64,000 bases of DNA from an uncultured Paracoccaceae bacterium (GTDB lineage Bacteria > Pseudomonadota > Alphaproteobacteria > Rhodobacterales > Rhodobacteraceae). Positions 8,852-18,199 of this stretch are shown one piece after another (the stretch's first letter is position 1; every line of letters begins with the position of its first letter). The stretch lies in assembly GCA_947488605.1 (NCBI GenBank), contig CANKZJ010000010.1:1-64000 (forward strand). Reading direction: 5' to 3'. The notes under the pieces were generated by a model. It made no database searches. It worked only from the letters and a program-made list of their open reading frames with translations, and had not been told where the DNA came from. A program made the translations under genes and the position numbers.

Positions 8852-10252
8852 CTATACGACATATTTCCACATCTCACTTAATCCCCAACCAAACGCAGCG
8901 CCAACAGCGACCAGCGGGGTCATTCGTATTTCCGACAGCAAAGAAACCCATCCTTCGCCGCGACCTTTGATCAACAAAATCAGCGTCTCGGGAATGCGGT
9001 GCAACGCGACAACAAAAAGCGCAGTTGTCACGGAATCGAACACAAAAATCGCAACACCCAGACCAATCCAGATAGAAGCCGCGCGCACCAAGCTCAACGT
9101 TGTCATTTCCTTGAAACGGCGTTGCGCGCTATAGGCTTCGCGCAACAGACCCGGACCAATCAAGATCAGGCCGACCGCCAAGATCTGGATCGTGACGGCA
9201 ACATCAAGGTAGCGGTCATCATAGATGATATCGACCAAAGCCGGCGCAAAGGTCAGTAACGCGCCTGCGCCAAACATCGCCACACCATCAAACAGAATGC
9301 GATAACGGTAATAGCGGCTGCGCAACCCTGCGGCATCGCCACCTTTCTGCAATGCGGTGAAGACTTGCAGACCCATTTGGCCGTGAACCGAATTCAGAAA
9401 CAGTTCAACCAAGTCCACAATCTGACGGGCAATATAGTAAAATCCAAATGAACTCGCAGACATCGCAAAGCCCAACACCAAACGGTCGGCAACCGTGACA
9501 ATCGCCGTCAAAGCAGAGTGACTGATGATCCATTTGCCACGCGCGATAATCAGCCTGAAATCGTGCAAGCTCCAGTTCAGACGCATCGCGGGACCCTTGA
9601 ACAGGGTGTAGCTTAGCACCACAATAATGACCGCCCGCGCAAGGTTGCCCAAGACCAGCGCCCAGATATTGCGCAGCCAGAACGCCAGTCCAATCGTGAT
9701 CGTAACAGTCAACACCGTGGTAATCAGCGTCTCGATGCTGATTTGGCGGAACTTCATTTCACGCTCGTAGACAAACTTTGCAGGTGACGCGAAACCAACG
9801 ATGACGGAAATGCCGCCAATCGCGGCGACTGCGTAAGGCAGCGCCGGGTCAGCGTAACTTGATGCAGGGGGGAAATATCCAGCGCCCTGCATGACGCTGA
9901 GCGTAAAGGCGATCAGCCCGCATACGACAAAAACCAGAAGGCCGCGCAGGATCTGGGCCGTCCAACAAGACCGCAAGAAACTATCGTCGAGGTCGTCTTC
10001 CTTGGTCAGAACAAGCGAACGGACGCCAATGTCGGAAAACTGTTCAAGTATAAAAATGAACATCATGACGACGGCAAAGACACCAAATATCTCTGGTGCC
10101 AGCATCCGCGTCAGAACAATCGTCGACAGTATCCTGCTGACGACCTGCATCGCAAAGACCATCGTCGACAGGGCCACCGACGCAAAGATTTTCCGCCTAA
10201 GGCTGTCGCGTTCAGAAAGCAGATTAGACAAGCGCTGGCTTAGCTTGGGCAT
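8852..10252 (-). CDS. wzx: Wzx-type oligosaccharide flippase
   Basis: A 466-residue polytopic protein with about 12 or more hydrophobic segments. The first membrane segment carries ALSTMVFAMQVVSRILSTIV followed by RMLAPEIFGVFAVV, the family signature of the MOP-superfamily polysaccharide exporters (PST/Wzx). It flips the undecaprenyl-diphosphate-linked repeat unit to the periplasmic face. As the first gene of the leftward operon 4984-10252 and divergent from the Wzy-like gene, it supports a Wzx/Wzy-dependent pathway. The symbol is functional; primary sequence similarity among Wzx proteins is low. Confidence 0.85.
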   Translation of the reverse strand: MPKLSQRLSNLLSERDSLRRKIFASVALSTMVFAMQVVSRILSTIVLTRMLAPEIFGVFAVVMMFIFILEQFSDIGVRSLVLTKEDDLDDSFLRSCWTAQILRGLLVFVVCGLIAFTLSVMQGAGYFPPASSYADPALPYAVAAIGGISVIVGFASPAKFVYEREMKFRQISIETLITTVLTVTITIGLAFWLRNIWALVLGNLARAVIIVVLSYTLFKGPAMRLNWSLHDFRLIIARGKWIISHSALTAIVTVADRLVLGFAMSASSFGFYYIARQIVDLVELFLNSVHGQMGLQVFTALQKGGDAAGLRSRYYRYRILFDGVAMFGAGALLTFAPALVDIIYDDRYLDVAVTIQILAVGLILIGPGLLREAYSAQRRFKEMTTLSLVRAASIWIGLGVAIFVFDSVTTALFVVALHRIPETLILLIKGRGEGWVSLLSEIRMTPLVAVGAAFGWGLSEMWKYVV

Positions 10253-10629
10253 CGCGCCACCGGTTTGAATGGTGGCTTCACGTTATGATCGGGACATTCA
10301 TCACGACACATTGCCAAAACCGTCACCTTCACTCTCAACTACCCCAAAACTTACCCAGAGCTGATAACAATCGACGGCGATAAGCTAAAATGAGCCATAA
10401 ACATGCCGTGCGAAACCGTCTAAATTGCGTGGCGCTCAATTGCTGCGCTTCTTGCGGCTTTCGGACGATCGCAAATGTATCTTGCCTGAAATCAAGGCGA
10501 TTATGAGGCATGTTTCCCTAAACATAAATTTCTTTCCCGAAATCGGTTGGTATGTGACTCCAGCAGCGACATTGCTGTCAGAAGCATGATAGAACAAACC
10601 GAATTTAACCAACCGTTCTGATTGATTGT
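10253..10629. promoter_or_regulatory. Divergent intergenic region between wzx and wzy-like genes
   Basis: This 377-bp gap should contain the promoters for both the leftward flippase operon and the rightward polymerase gene. It is relatively AT-rich toward 10500-10620. I found no convincing gene, no strong sigma-70 pair and no clear operator in it. A 70-codon leftward frame at 10436-10648 looks random. Confidence 0.4.
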
Positions 10630-12309
10630 ATGCCCAACCTCCTTGCATATGCGATGCTTTATATCTGGCCTTTGGTCATGATTGGGCTTTTCAAGACGAT
10701 GACCCCCGATCGCGCGCTGATCTGGTCATTTCTTGGCGCGTTCATGCTGTTGCCAACCGGGGTGTCTTTCGATCTTCCGCTGATCCCTACTTTGGACAAA
10801 TTCACTATCCCAAGCCTTACTGCCCTGATCATTTGTCTGACAATGGTAGATCAGCGCATTCGCTTTCTACCATCTTCGATTCTCGCCTCGGTCTTTATGA
10901 TCGGGTTTGTCTTTAGCCCGTTCGCTACCTTTCTGAGCAACCGCGAACCATACATCGACGGGGTTGTTTTCCTACCCGGGCTGTCAGTCCGGGATGCAAT
11001 CTCGTTTTCGATGCGGCATGCAATTACGCTGATACCTTTCGTCCTCGCCTTCAATTTGTTGGCGACCCGCGAAGCCAGGCACAATTTGCTGACCGCGTAT
11101 ATGATCGCTGGCTTGATCTACTCAGTACCCATCTTGTTGGAGGTCAGGCTAGCACCGCAGTTCAGCTACTGGGTCTACGGCTTCTTCCCAGAACTCTTTG
11201 CGCAACAGCTACGCTTTGGTGGGTTCCGTCCGGTTGTGTTCATGGGTCACGGTCTCACAGTGGCCTTCTTTACAATGCTGACTTTGCTTTCGACGGCAAT
11301 TCTTTGGCGCGGATCAAATACGAAAACGCGCACACTCTATCTGTTCGCGATGGTCTACATGATTATCGTACTCGTCCTTTGCAAAACTGTTGGCCCATTG
11401 CTGTTTGCAGCTATTTTCTTGCCTGTCATTTGGTTTGGTGGTGCCAAACTACGCAGCTGGGCCATCATGCTTTGCTCTGTTATTGTCCTGACGTATCCAG
11501 TTTTGAGGTCCGCTGATTTCATCCCCACGGAAGATCTCGTGAGTTATGCCGCGCTGATCCAGGATGAACGCGCCCAATCTCTTGAATTCCGCTTCGATAA
11601 TGAAGAATTGCTGTTGGGTCATGCGGCAGAGAAACCCCTATTTGGGTGGGGATTTTGGGATCGTAACCGGTTGTGGGATCCAGAAACCGGCCGCGGTCTT
11701 ACGGTCGCAGATGGCTATTGGGTGGCCGTGATCGGCGTGAGTGGCTGGTTTGGATACATATGTGTCTTCGGCCTGCTCACACTGCCATTGTTGCGTCTTT
11801 GGTGGCAACGCAAACGACCGATGGCACAAGACGAACACTACCTTACTTATGGCACCGCCCTTTTGCTTGCGGTCAACCTGCTTGAGTTAATACCAAACTC
11901 TCTGATCAACACCATTACATGGCTGGTTGTGGGGCTACTTCTCGCCAGTTCACTGCAACCTGAAAAAGCCCAAAGCACAGAACCCGCCGACGACAAAAAA
12001 GCCGATAAGCCTGTCATGACGGCACGCCACATTCGCCAACCGCGGACCCCACGGCAAAGCAGCATTGCACCCGCGCAACCGTCTCACAGGAAAAGGCGTG
12101 TTGTCAGCCGGGTGTTGCCGCTGGAAGAACAGGGTATCGAAACCCCTCCTCAACCTTCAAATAGAAAAAAGCGTGTCGTCAGTCGCGTACTTTCCGCAGA
12201 CGAACACATCACCGAAACGCCCCCTCAGCCGTCAAACAGGAAAAAACGGGTCGTCAGCCGGGTACTGCCGCTAGAAGAACAAGGGCGATTGCCCCCAACG
12301 AAAGATTAG
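10630..12309 (+). CDS. wzy: O-antigen-ligase/Wzy-like polymerase with repeat-bearing basic tail
   Basis: 559 residues. Residues 1 to about 435 are polytopic (10-12 hydrophobic segments) with a large periplasmic loop containing ELLLGHAAEKPLFGWGF and later GVSGWFGYICVFG, as in the Wzy_C/O-antigen ligase family. It would polymerise lipid-linked repeats in the periplasm. After the last membrane segment there is a charged tail (about 440-559). Its last part consists of three 25-residue repeats (QPSNRKKRVVSRVLPLEEQG and variants) with an exact 75-bp DNA period. Such a cytoplasmic basic tail is unusual for the family. The start ATG has only a weak ribosome site. The 3' end overlaps the convergent oxygenase gene by 4 bp. 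Confidence 0.8.
   Translation: MPNLLAYAMLYIWPLVMIGLFKTMTPDRALIWSFLGAFMLLPTGVSFDLPLIPTLDKFTIPSLTALIICLTMVDQRIRFLPSSILASVFMIGFVFSPFATFLSNREPYIDGVVFLPGLSVRDAISFSMRHAITLIPFVLAFNLLATREARHNLLTAYMIAGLIYSVPILLEVRLAPQFSYWVYGFFPELFAQQLRFGGFRPVVFMGHGLTVAFFTMLTLLSTAILWRGSNTKTRTLYLFAMVYMIIVLVLCKTVGPLLFAAIFLPVIWFGGAKLRSWAIMLCSVIVLTYPVLRSADFIPTEDLVSYAALIQDERAQSLEFRFDNEELLLGHAAEKPLFGWGFWDRNRLWDPETGRGLTVADGYWVAVIGVSGWFGYICVFGLLTLPLLRLWWQRKRPMAQDEHYLTYGTALLLAVNLLELIPNSLINTITWLVVGLLLASSLQPEKAQSTEPADDKKADKPVMTARHIRQPRTPRQSSIAPAQPSHRKRRVVSRVLPLEEQGIETPPQPSNRKKRVVSRVLSADEHITETPPQPSNRKKRVVSRVLPLEEQGRLPPTKD
12076..12300 (+). repeat. Three tandem 75-bp coding repeats
   Basis: Three direct repeats of exactly 75 bp start at 12076, 12151 and 12226 and encode QPSxRKxRVVSRVL followed by a more variable acidic part (PLEEQGIETPP, SADEHITETPP, PLEEQGRLPPT). 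Copies 1 and 3 share PLEEQG, while copy 2 has SADEHI. The copies differ at synonymous positions, so the array is not brand new. It forms the C-terminus of the Wzy-like protein. Confidence 0.9.
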
Positions 12310-13145
12310 AACCCCAGACGCGCAAGCCGATGATAGACTTTGCGGTAGATCACAGGTGGTAGCCAGTTTTCCAATGCAGCCTGGCGGCGCGACCGACTAT
12401 CCACTTTGTCTATCGAACCGGGACGCGGCTTGAAGATTGTTGAATGCGACTTGCGGCTAGGGTCCCATGTCGCCGTGTAGTAATACAGCGCGATGGATTG
12501 GCGCGGTTCACCGTCCGGGTGGTTCACTTTGGCAGGGTTTCCATGAAACGTCTCGGACCCCGTTGAGAAACAGCACATGCGATTGAAGATCGGCACAAAG
12601 CTTTTCACCTTTGCGCTCATGTCGTTTTCCCAAATCTCGAAAGAGCCACCCCATTCTTCGCGCCAATCATCATTGAGATAAATCAGCACATTGAGGCGGC
12701 GCTCCACGGACATCTGCTTATGCAGATTGAAATCCGCATGAATATCGAGGTGGCCCCCATTTGCCACACGGTGAACACCAGCGCCGATGAAATAAGGATC
12801 AGGGATCAGACCTTTGATACCTGTCATTTCTTCCAGGAACAAAAGGAACGGCCGCGAATTGAAAGCATGGAATAGTTCACGCGAATAGCTGGGCAGCCGG
12901 TCAGGGTTATACTGTGTCTTCAGGTTTTCCTGCGCGCGCTCGAAAGTCTCGCTATCCTCAATCTGTTGCAACGAGGCCAGATCAGCCTGCACCTTACGCA
13001 GCACGTCTTCGGGCAAAAAGTTATCTATGCAGATGTGATTATAGGGCTGCCCGCTTTGGTATTCTTTTGCAAAAGGGGTCGCAGCAGCGCGGGCAGTGTC
13101 CACATCGATGCTCAAACGTTCAGGATCAATATCGAAGATCGGCAT
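12306..13145 (-). CDS. 2-oxoglutarate/Fe(II)-dependent oxygenase
   Basis: A 279-residue protein with the double-stranded beta-helix metal site. The motif HLDIHADFN supplies HxD, FHGNP supplies the distal His, and PRQSIALYYYT carries the Arg that binds the 2-oxoglutarate carboxylate. The family is like prolyl 4-hydroxylases, which hydroxylate protein side chains or small molecules using O2 and 2-oxoglutarate. In polysaccharide loci such enzymes may modify a sugar or an export protein, but the substrate here is unknown. It is transcribed leftward and converges on the Wzy-like gene with a 4-bp overlap. Confidence 0.85.
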   Translation of the reverse strand: MPIFDIDPERLSIDVDTARAAATPFAKEYQSGQPYNHICIDNFLPEDVLRKVQADLASLQQIEDSETFERAQENLKTQYNPDRLPSYSRELFHAFNSRPFLLFLEEMTGIKGLIPDPYFIGAGVHRVANGGHLDIHADFNLHKQMSVERRLNVLIYLNDDWREEWGGSFEIWENDMSAKVKSFVPIFNRMCCFSTGSETFHGNPAKVNHPDGEPRQSIALYYYTATWDPSRKSHSTIFKPRPGSIDKVDSRSRRQAALENWLPPVIYRKVYHRLARLGF

Positions 13146-13248
13146 GTTTCATTCCTGTTTTTTGAAATTGGTACCGGGTACCTGATCACTCATTATCAGC
13201 GCAGAATGTGCTGGGTATTGTCGCAGATCAAAGTGCAACGCATTCTTG

Positions 13249-14088
13249 TCATCCGCCGTAACTGTCGCCGTAGGCGTATCCGTCCGCAGCGTCCAAATAA
13301 CGGCACTTGTTCAGCACAATGCCCATAAGATTGGTCCGCGACTCGAGGTCCGTCTTACAACGGTTAAGTTCATCTGTTGTTGATAACTCTGCCGCGCCAA
13401 CCAGTAAAGCCGCATCAACCTGGTCAACAAACGCTATTGTGTCATCAACCATCAGCATAGGCGGCATATCGAACATCATGACATCCGGCTCATAACGCGC
13501 TTCAATTTCATCCAATTGGTGCGCGGCTGAAACGCTTTGCAACAACTCCGCTGAATTCGGTGTCGGCTGGCTGGCACCAATCACAAGGCTGTCGCCAAAC
13601 CGTCTCAGGTGATGCTCTGGCGCATCGTCACCGGACAGAACCCGTGCGAAATTCACCCCCTCCAATTGCAATCGGTTGGCAATTGAGGGCCGCCGCAAGT
13701 CAAGTTCGATGACAATCACGCGCAGGTCTGATTGCCGGGCCAGACTGAATGCCAGGTTCATGCAAACTGTCGACTTACCGCAAACCGCCCCCGGAGAAGT
13801 GATCGCAAGGCGACGCCAGTTGTTTGTCCGCATCTCGTGCAGCAAATCGGTCCGCATTACATCAAAAGTCGTCGCCATCGGATTTGCCTGATGGGTCATG
13901 ATCCTGTTTTGACGCATGCGTTTGGGGACAACATCAAAAGTACGAAGTGCATGCCAGTTATCAGGCGCGGTTTCACTGACAGGCGCAGTGTCAGGTTTCA
14001 CTGAACGTCTGCTGTTTTTGGCGGCACCCTCTTCTTTGGCATTGCGTTCCAGACGGGCCTTATCGATAGCTGCGCGAATATGATCCAT
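13249..14088 (-). CDS. Bacterial tyrosine kinase (CpsD/Wzc-C-like) with Tyr-rich tail
   Basis: 279 residues. The ATPase core has a P-loop TSPGAVCGKSTVCMNLA, the Walker A' strand VIVIELDLRRPS with the BY-kinase DLRRP, and the Walker B strand VMMFDMPPM. The C-terminus is Tyr-rich (CRYLDAADGYAYGDSYGG), the expected autophosphorylation cluster. This is the kinase half of the Wzc/ExoP system, encoded separately from the membrane half immediately upstream (2-bp gap). Autophosphorylation and ring assembly control polymer length and export at the inner membrane. The N-terminal 60 residues are a polar linker. Confidence 0.85.
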   Translation of the reverse strand: MDHIRAAIDKARLERNAKEEGAAKNSRRSVKPDTAPVSETAPDNWHALRTFDVVPKRMRQNRIMTHQANPMATTFDVMRTDLLHEMRTNNWRRLAITSPGAVCGKSTVCMNLAFSLARQSDLRVIVIELDLRRPSIANRLQLEGVNFARVLSGDDAPEHHLRRFGDSLVIGASQPTPNSAELLQSVSAAHQLDEIEARYEPDVMMFDMPPMLMVDDTIAFVDQVDAALLVGAAELSTTDELNRCKTDLESRTNLMGIVLNKCRYLDAADGYAYGDSYGG

Positions 14089-14090
14089 GG

Positions 14091-15617
14091 TTAAATCCCC
14101 ACCAACTGACGCACGATATCAACAGCCTCGTCCATCTGCATGATTTGCGTATGCACAAATATGAGCGACCCCGGCACGCCTAGAATAATCGCAAGAACCA
14201 CGCCCGTAATCAGTAATCGCCGCCGCAGGGTTTGTCCTGGTGTATCCATGTAAGGTATTGTCGCAAAAGGCTTAATCCCAAGCTCTCTTGTGATTTCAAC
14301 AGGTCGCTTGATAGTTGAACTTATCATTTCCAGCAGTAGAAACAGCCCAATCACAAGAAGCCCACCGGCCCCGACACTGGCGGCAACAATCAATCTGCGG
14401 TTCGGCGCTGACGGAAACTCCGGCACGCTGGCACGTTCGATCACGACGATCCTTTGACCTTTTGCGAGGGATTCAATCCGTTCGCCTGTCCGTGCTTCTG
14501 CCAAGCCCATCGTGGCTTGGTTAAACTGCGTTCGGATATTCTCATGATCGCGCTCAAGTTTGCCCAGTTGTATTGCGTTCTCTGGTGTTGCGCTGATCGA
14601 ACTCATCAAGACTTCCATCTCCGCTTCCACCTCTACGCGCTGCTCTGACAAAAAGGCAATCTGACCATCAATGTCCGATATTTGCAGCGCATACGCCGTT
14701 TGAAGTTCACTCCCTTGGGAATCTGGACCCGTCTGTGCTTCGACACGTTGGCGCAATGCTTCAACCTGCGTGCGCAATGAGGTGACACGCGGATTGTCAG
14801 GTGAGTAAATGGTCAACGCTGCCGCCAGCTCGCCTTGTCGGTCGCGCAACTGCCGCTGTTCTGGTGACATGCTGGCTTCGCTTAGATCGACACGCCCGGT
14901 TTGTTCAAACAGCTCGTCCAGGCGTGCACGCCGGTCCGCCAGAGACGAAAGCTCTCGGTTGATCTGTAGAATACGCTCCTGCAAAGCGGTGACCCGGGTG
15001 CGCTGAAAATCAAGACTTTCGGGCAAAGCGTTGCTGTTCTCTAATTGGAATTCGAGAATGCGCGCGCCCTGCTCTGCAAGTTCGGCGTTCAAACGTTCGA
15101 CTTCCTGTTCAAAGAATTCGAGGGTGTCGCCAGCCGCTGCTGTCCGCATCTGCACGTTTTGCTGTAATATCTGCGACACGATTTCGTTTGTGACCTCGGC
15201 AGAGGCAACGGCGTTCTCGGCCTCAAATGAAACAACCACCACACCCGTTCCATCCATCGAAATCTGGGTTTGGATCGCTATTCTGTCGCGCATGTCATCG
15301 ACGATTTCCCCCGGCGACATCTCATCGTTATCGCCGTAGACATCAAACTGCGCGGCAAATTCCAACAGGTTCGTGCGTGTAAATATCTGCTGCTGGATGA
15401 CACTTAAGAGTTCGGACGCTTCGGCGCGCACTGTCGATGCCGCTAGATCATCGGGGATTTGCGGCGACTCGACCAATAGGCGGGCTTCGGCACGGTAAAG
15501 CTCGGGGAGGGTGAAGGCGAAGACTGCGCCAATGGACACAACACAAATGAACACCACGATAAAATAATGGATACGACCCAAGAACCGCGAGAAATAATAC
15601 TTTAGGTCGGCAGTCAC
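14091..15617 (-). CDS. Chain-length determinant / ExoP N-terminal-like polysaccharide co-polymerase
   Basis: About 508 residues from the GTG at 15617, which follows GGAAGGAAG with good spacing. Upstream in-frame codons (to 15704) lack support. The first membrane segment (about residues 14-38) is followed by ELYRAEARLLVESPQIP, the Wzz domain, then a long coiled-coil region rich in QER and RLNAEL heptads. A second membrane segment (VAASVGAGGLLVIGLFLLL) and a third near the C-terminus follow. It lacks a kinase domain, which is supplied by the next gene. It acts in the inner membrane and periplasm to control chain length and couple to the OPX exporter. Confidence 0.85.
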   Translation of the reverse strand: MTADLKYYFSRFLGRIHYFIVVFICVVSIGAVFAFTLPELYRAEARLLVESPQIPDDLAASTVRAEASELLSVIQQQIFTRTNLLEFAAQFDVYGDNDEMSPGEIVDDMRDRIAIQTQISMDGTGVVVVSFEAENAVASAEVTNEIVSQILQQNVQMRTAAAGDTLEFFEQEVERLNAELAEQGARILEFQLENSNALPESLDFQRTRVTALQERILQINRELSSLADRRARLDELFEQTGRVDLSEASMSPEQRQLRDRQGELAAALTIYSPDNPRVTSLRTQVEALRQRVEAQTGPDSQGSELQTAYALQISDIDGQIAFLSEQRVEVEAEMEVLMSSISATPENAIQLGKLERDHENIRTQFNQATMGLAEARTGERIESLAKGQRIVVIERASVPEFPSAPNRRLIVAASVGAGGLLVIGLFLLLEMISSTIKRPVEITRELGIKPFATIPYMDTPGQTLRRRLLITGVVLAIILGVPGSLIFVHTQIMQMDEAVDIVRQLVGI

Positions 15618-15993
15618 GATAACACTTCCTTCCGCAAAGAGCCTAAAGCAGGGACCAAATTGACCTGTGCTTGCGCACTTATCGGTCCCAGAACAGAAGA
15701 CCAATCAGCATAGCCCCTTAAATCACGGGCTGCTTGAGTGTGCGGAAAACGTACCAACATGGTCCAACCTATTATCTTACACAAAACGATGCCCGAAACG
15801 GTTCGGGCCGAAAAAAGAAAACGCTCATCAATCGACTTGCGCGTAGATGATCTCAGCCGCATTGAAATGCAGATCGATCCAATGAAACAACCCCCTCATT
15901 TGACGATGATACCATTTTCTCTCCGGATTCAGACGCAAGATAAGTTCCATCCGGCCTGTCGCGGGTCAGTAGATGAGCAATCATCAATCAGAA
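15618..15993. promoter_or_regulatory. Gap upstream of the chain-length/kinase operon
   Basis: This 376-bp stretch lies between the ATPase gene stop and the chain-length gene start; both genes run leftward. It presumably carries the promoter for 13249-15617. Several short frames cross it, none with a credible start or family resemblance. No strong terminator hairpin was seen. Confidence 0.35.
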
Positions 15994-16866
15994 TCAAGTC
16001 TGGGAAACCAGCCCTTCTGGGTCGTCTTCAACGACGCCACCCCCAAAGAATACACCATCACTTATAACTTGGCTGACGATCGATTCGGTCACTTCATGCT
16101 TTTCACTTGTATAGGCATAAAGGAGTGAGAAATCGCAAAGCTGGTTGATCAATCGCGGCACGCCACGGGTTTCCGCAAAAATCTTGTTGCAGGCATGAGT
16201 GGTAAATATAGCTTCCTTTGCCCCGGCAACTTTCAAACGGTGATCGACATAATCTTTCACCATAGCGCTGTCCAAGGACGGAAGATGAAAGCTGGACGCA
16301 ACACGTTGCGCGAACTGCGTCAGGTTGGGATGGCGCACCTTATCACGCAGCTCTGGCTGACCAACCAAAAGCAACTGCAACAACTCGTCCTTATGAGAGT
16401 TGATGTTTGTGAACATGCGCAACTCTTCCAAAGACTCGCGGCTCAGGTTCTGCGCCTCATCAAAGACAAGGATAACGCGACGCCCTTCACTATATCTCTT
16501 GATCAGCAATTCCTCGAACTGACCAAAAAGTGCGACATAGTCCGCGCCGGGCGGCACCTGTTGTTCCAGCGCCTGCAGAACCCACCGCAGCAATTCGTCC
16601 CGCGTGCCGTGTGCGTTTGATATCAATCCAACCTGAAGATCGTCATCCAGAGATTTGAGCAGGTGATGTAGCAACGTCGTTTTACCCGCCCCAACCTCAC
16701 CTGTGATCAAGGTAATGGGGGCACGCGTCAGGATACCATATTCGAACATCGCATAAGCGCGTTCATGAACAGGTGACCAGAAAATGAACTCGGGATCAGG
16801 CACCAGGCTGAACGGGCGTTCGTGCAATCCAAAGTGATCAAGATAAATGTTGAGCGCGTGACTCAT
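15994..16866 (-). CDS. ExeA-like AAA ATPase of polysaccharide export loci
   Basis: A 290-residue AAA+ ATPase. Near the N-terminus, FGLHERPFSLVPDPEFIFWS is the characteristic opening of ExeA/GspA-type and exosortase-associated EPS ATPases. Walker A is GEVGAGKTTLLHHLL, Walker B is VILVFDEAQNLS, and sensor-like blocks include GVPRLINQLCDFSLLYAY. The periplasmic peptidoglycan-binding half of true ExeA is absent. In EPS loci this ATPase is thought to assist assembly or control of the export machine. It faces away from the exoY-like operon across a 400-bp regulatory gap. Confidence 0.85.
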   Translation of the reverse strand: MSHALNIYLDHFGLHERPFSLVPDPEFIFWSPVHERAYAMFEYGILTRAPITLITGEVGAGKTTLLHHLLKSLDDDLQVGLISNAHGTRDELLRWVLQALEQQVPPGADYVALFGQFEELLIKRYSEGRRVILVFDEAQNLSRESLEELRMFTNINSHKDELLQLLLVGQPELRDKVRHPNLTQFAQRVASSFHLPSLDSAMVKDYVDHRLKVAGAKEAIFTTHACNKIFAETRGVPRLINQLCDFSLLYAYTSEKHEVTESIVSQVISDGVFFGGGVVEDDPEGLVSQT

Positions 16867-17268
16867 GAAAATCCCAAGGCAAGGCCAGATATCGACCCCG
16901 TTGGTCCGATTCGGCGTTCAGTGATCTCTAGCTGATAACGGCTTTTCACGCCAGCCAGAGGCAAAAGTATGGAATAACTGACTTTAGGTAAACTCCATTC
17001 ACAGCCACACTGGTTCCACATCAGATACAATAAAGAATTTTCGGCTTCTTCATATGCAATACCAGCAACGAAACAGTAACGGACCCTTGTGAAACCCGAC
17101 TTTTTTGTGGTTAAGAATGCATTAAGATATCTTCATCTGAGCCGGACATGTTAATGTAGTGTTATGTTGAAGAATCAGTGAGACAGCGATGCGCCGTGTT
17201 GGCGTTTAGCTTTTAGTTGTGTCGTAATTTTTTGGACACAAAGTATGTGTGAATGAGTGAGTAATTAG
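16867..17268. promoter_or_regulatory. Divergent control region upstream of exoY-like gene
   Basis: A 402-bp AT-rich region between the leftward ATPase gene and the rightward ExoY-like gene. It holds one perfect TTAA-N7-TTAA match (17111-17125) and one near match TTAA-N7-TTAT (17151-17165), both in the CtrA half-site format. A likely promoter for the sugar-transferase gene lies downstream of them. I see no gene here. Confidence 0.45.
17111..17125 (+). promoter_or_regulatory. Candidate CtrA-binding site (TTAA-N7-TTAA)
   Basis: TTAA GAATGCA TTAA is an exact match to the CtrA full-site consensus known in alphaproteobacteria. It lies about 150 bp upstream of the ExoY-like start, with a degenerate second site 40 bp downstream. 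The motif has limited information and may occur by chance. Confidence 0.4.
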
Positions 17269-17946
17269 ATGACAGTAGATTATTCAGAAGCGTCAAAACA
17301 TAGAAAATCGCAAGCCATCACTCCTTCCATGCCGAAGGTTGGCCCATACGAGTTAGGCCTCAAGCGCCTGCTTGATATTGCCGTTGTAGTGATTTCTATT
17401 CCATTCGTCGCACCTTTGATCGCCTTTATGGCGCTCTGGGTCATGCGTGACGGTGGGACCGCATTTTATCGTCAAGATCGTGTTGGTCGTGGCGGCAAGA
17501 TTTACCAAATGTGGAAGCTACGTACGATGGTCGTGGATGCGGATAAGGCACTTGGTGCCTATCTGGCCACATGCCCAGAAGCAGCCGCCGAATGGCAGCT
17601 GACGCAAAAGCTCAAGAAAGATCCACGGATCACCAAGGTGGGTCTGTTTTTGCGCAAAAGCTCTCTTGATGAGCTGCCGCAACTTTGGAACGTCCTCATT
17701 GGCGACATGAGCCTTGTTGGCCCACGTCCCATGATGCCCGACCAGAAAGACCTGTATCCAGGCCTCGCATATTACGAGCAGCGCCCTGGTATCACCGGCA
17801 CGTGGCAGGTTTCAGAGCGGAACGAGGGCACGTTTGCCGATCGTGCACGTTTCGACACAGAGTATGTAGCCAATATGTCGTTCATGACGGATATGAAGCT
17901 GCTGTGCGCGACCGTAAGCGTCGTTACCAAAGGGACAGGGTATTAA
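17269..17946 (+). CDS. exoY: ExoY-like undecaprenyl-phosphate sugar-1-phosphate transferase
   Basis: A 225-residue bacterial sugar transferase. A single N-terminal membrane segment ([20 protein letters not shown]) is followed by [22 protein letters not shown], then the catalytic block [26 protein letters not shown], and [12 protein letters not shown] near the end. This is the short ExoY/PglC-type monotopic form, without the extra membrane domain of WbaP. It transfers hexose-1-phosphate (galactose or similar) to undecaprenyl phosphate and starts repeat-unit assembly on the cytoplasmic face. It is the first gene of the rightward group that includes the OPX and barrel genes. Confidence 0.92.
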   Translation: MTVDYSEASKHRKSQAITPSMPKVGPYELGLKRLLDIAVVVISIPFVAPLIAFMALWVMRDGGTAFYRQDRVGRGGKIYQMWKLRTMVVDADKALGAYLATCPEAAAEWQLTQKLKKDPRITKVGLFLRKSSLDELPQLWNVLIGDMSLVGPRPMMPDQKDLYPGLAYYEQRPGITGTWQVSERNEGTFADRARFDTEYVANMSFMTDMKLLCATVSVVTKGTGY

Positions 17947-18199
17947 TCCTGTCCCATAAGACCGCTTTGGTACGGTCATGTATCACTTGCTGCGCATGCG
18001 CCTGATACGCCAAAGCATCACCGCGCTGGCTGCCACTCTCCGACTTGGCACGCATAAGACTGATGGAATTGCATCATTACGGCACAAATTGTGCATGATT
18101 TGCTGTTTCAGGTTTTGATACCAGCGCCTTCCCGGTTAAGCTCGCAACGGTGGCGGGCATGAAACTTTCCCGTCGGTGTATTTTTAAAGAGGCCACATC

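Noticed and set aside
17947..17985. Hairpin GACCG...CGGTC after the ExoY-like gene as a terminator
   Set aside because: Only 5 bp of stem and no T run, so not supported as a rho-independent terminator.
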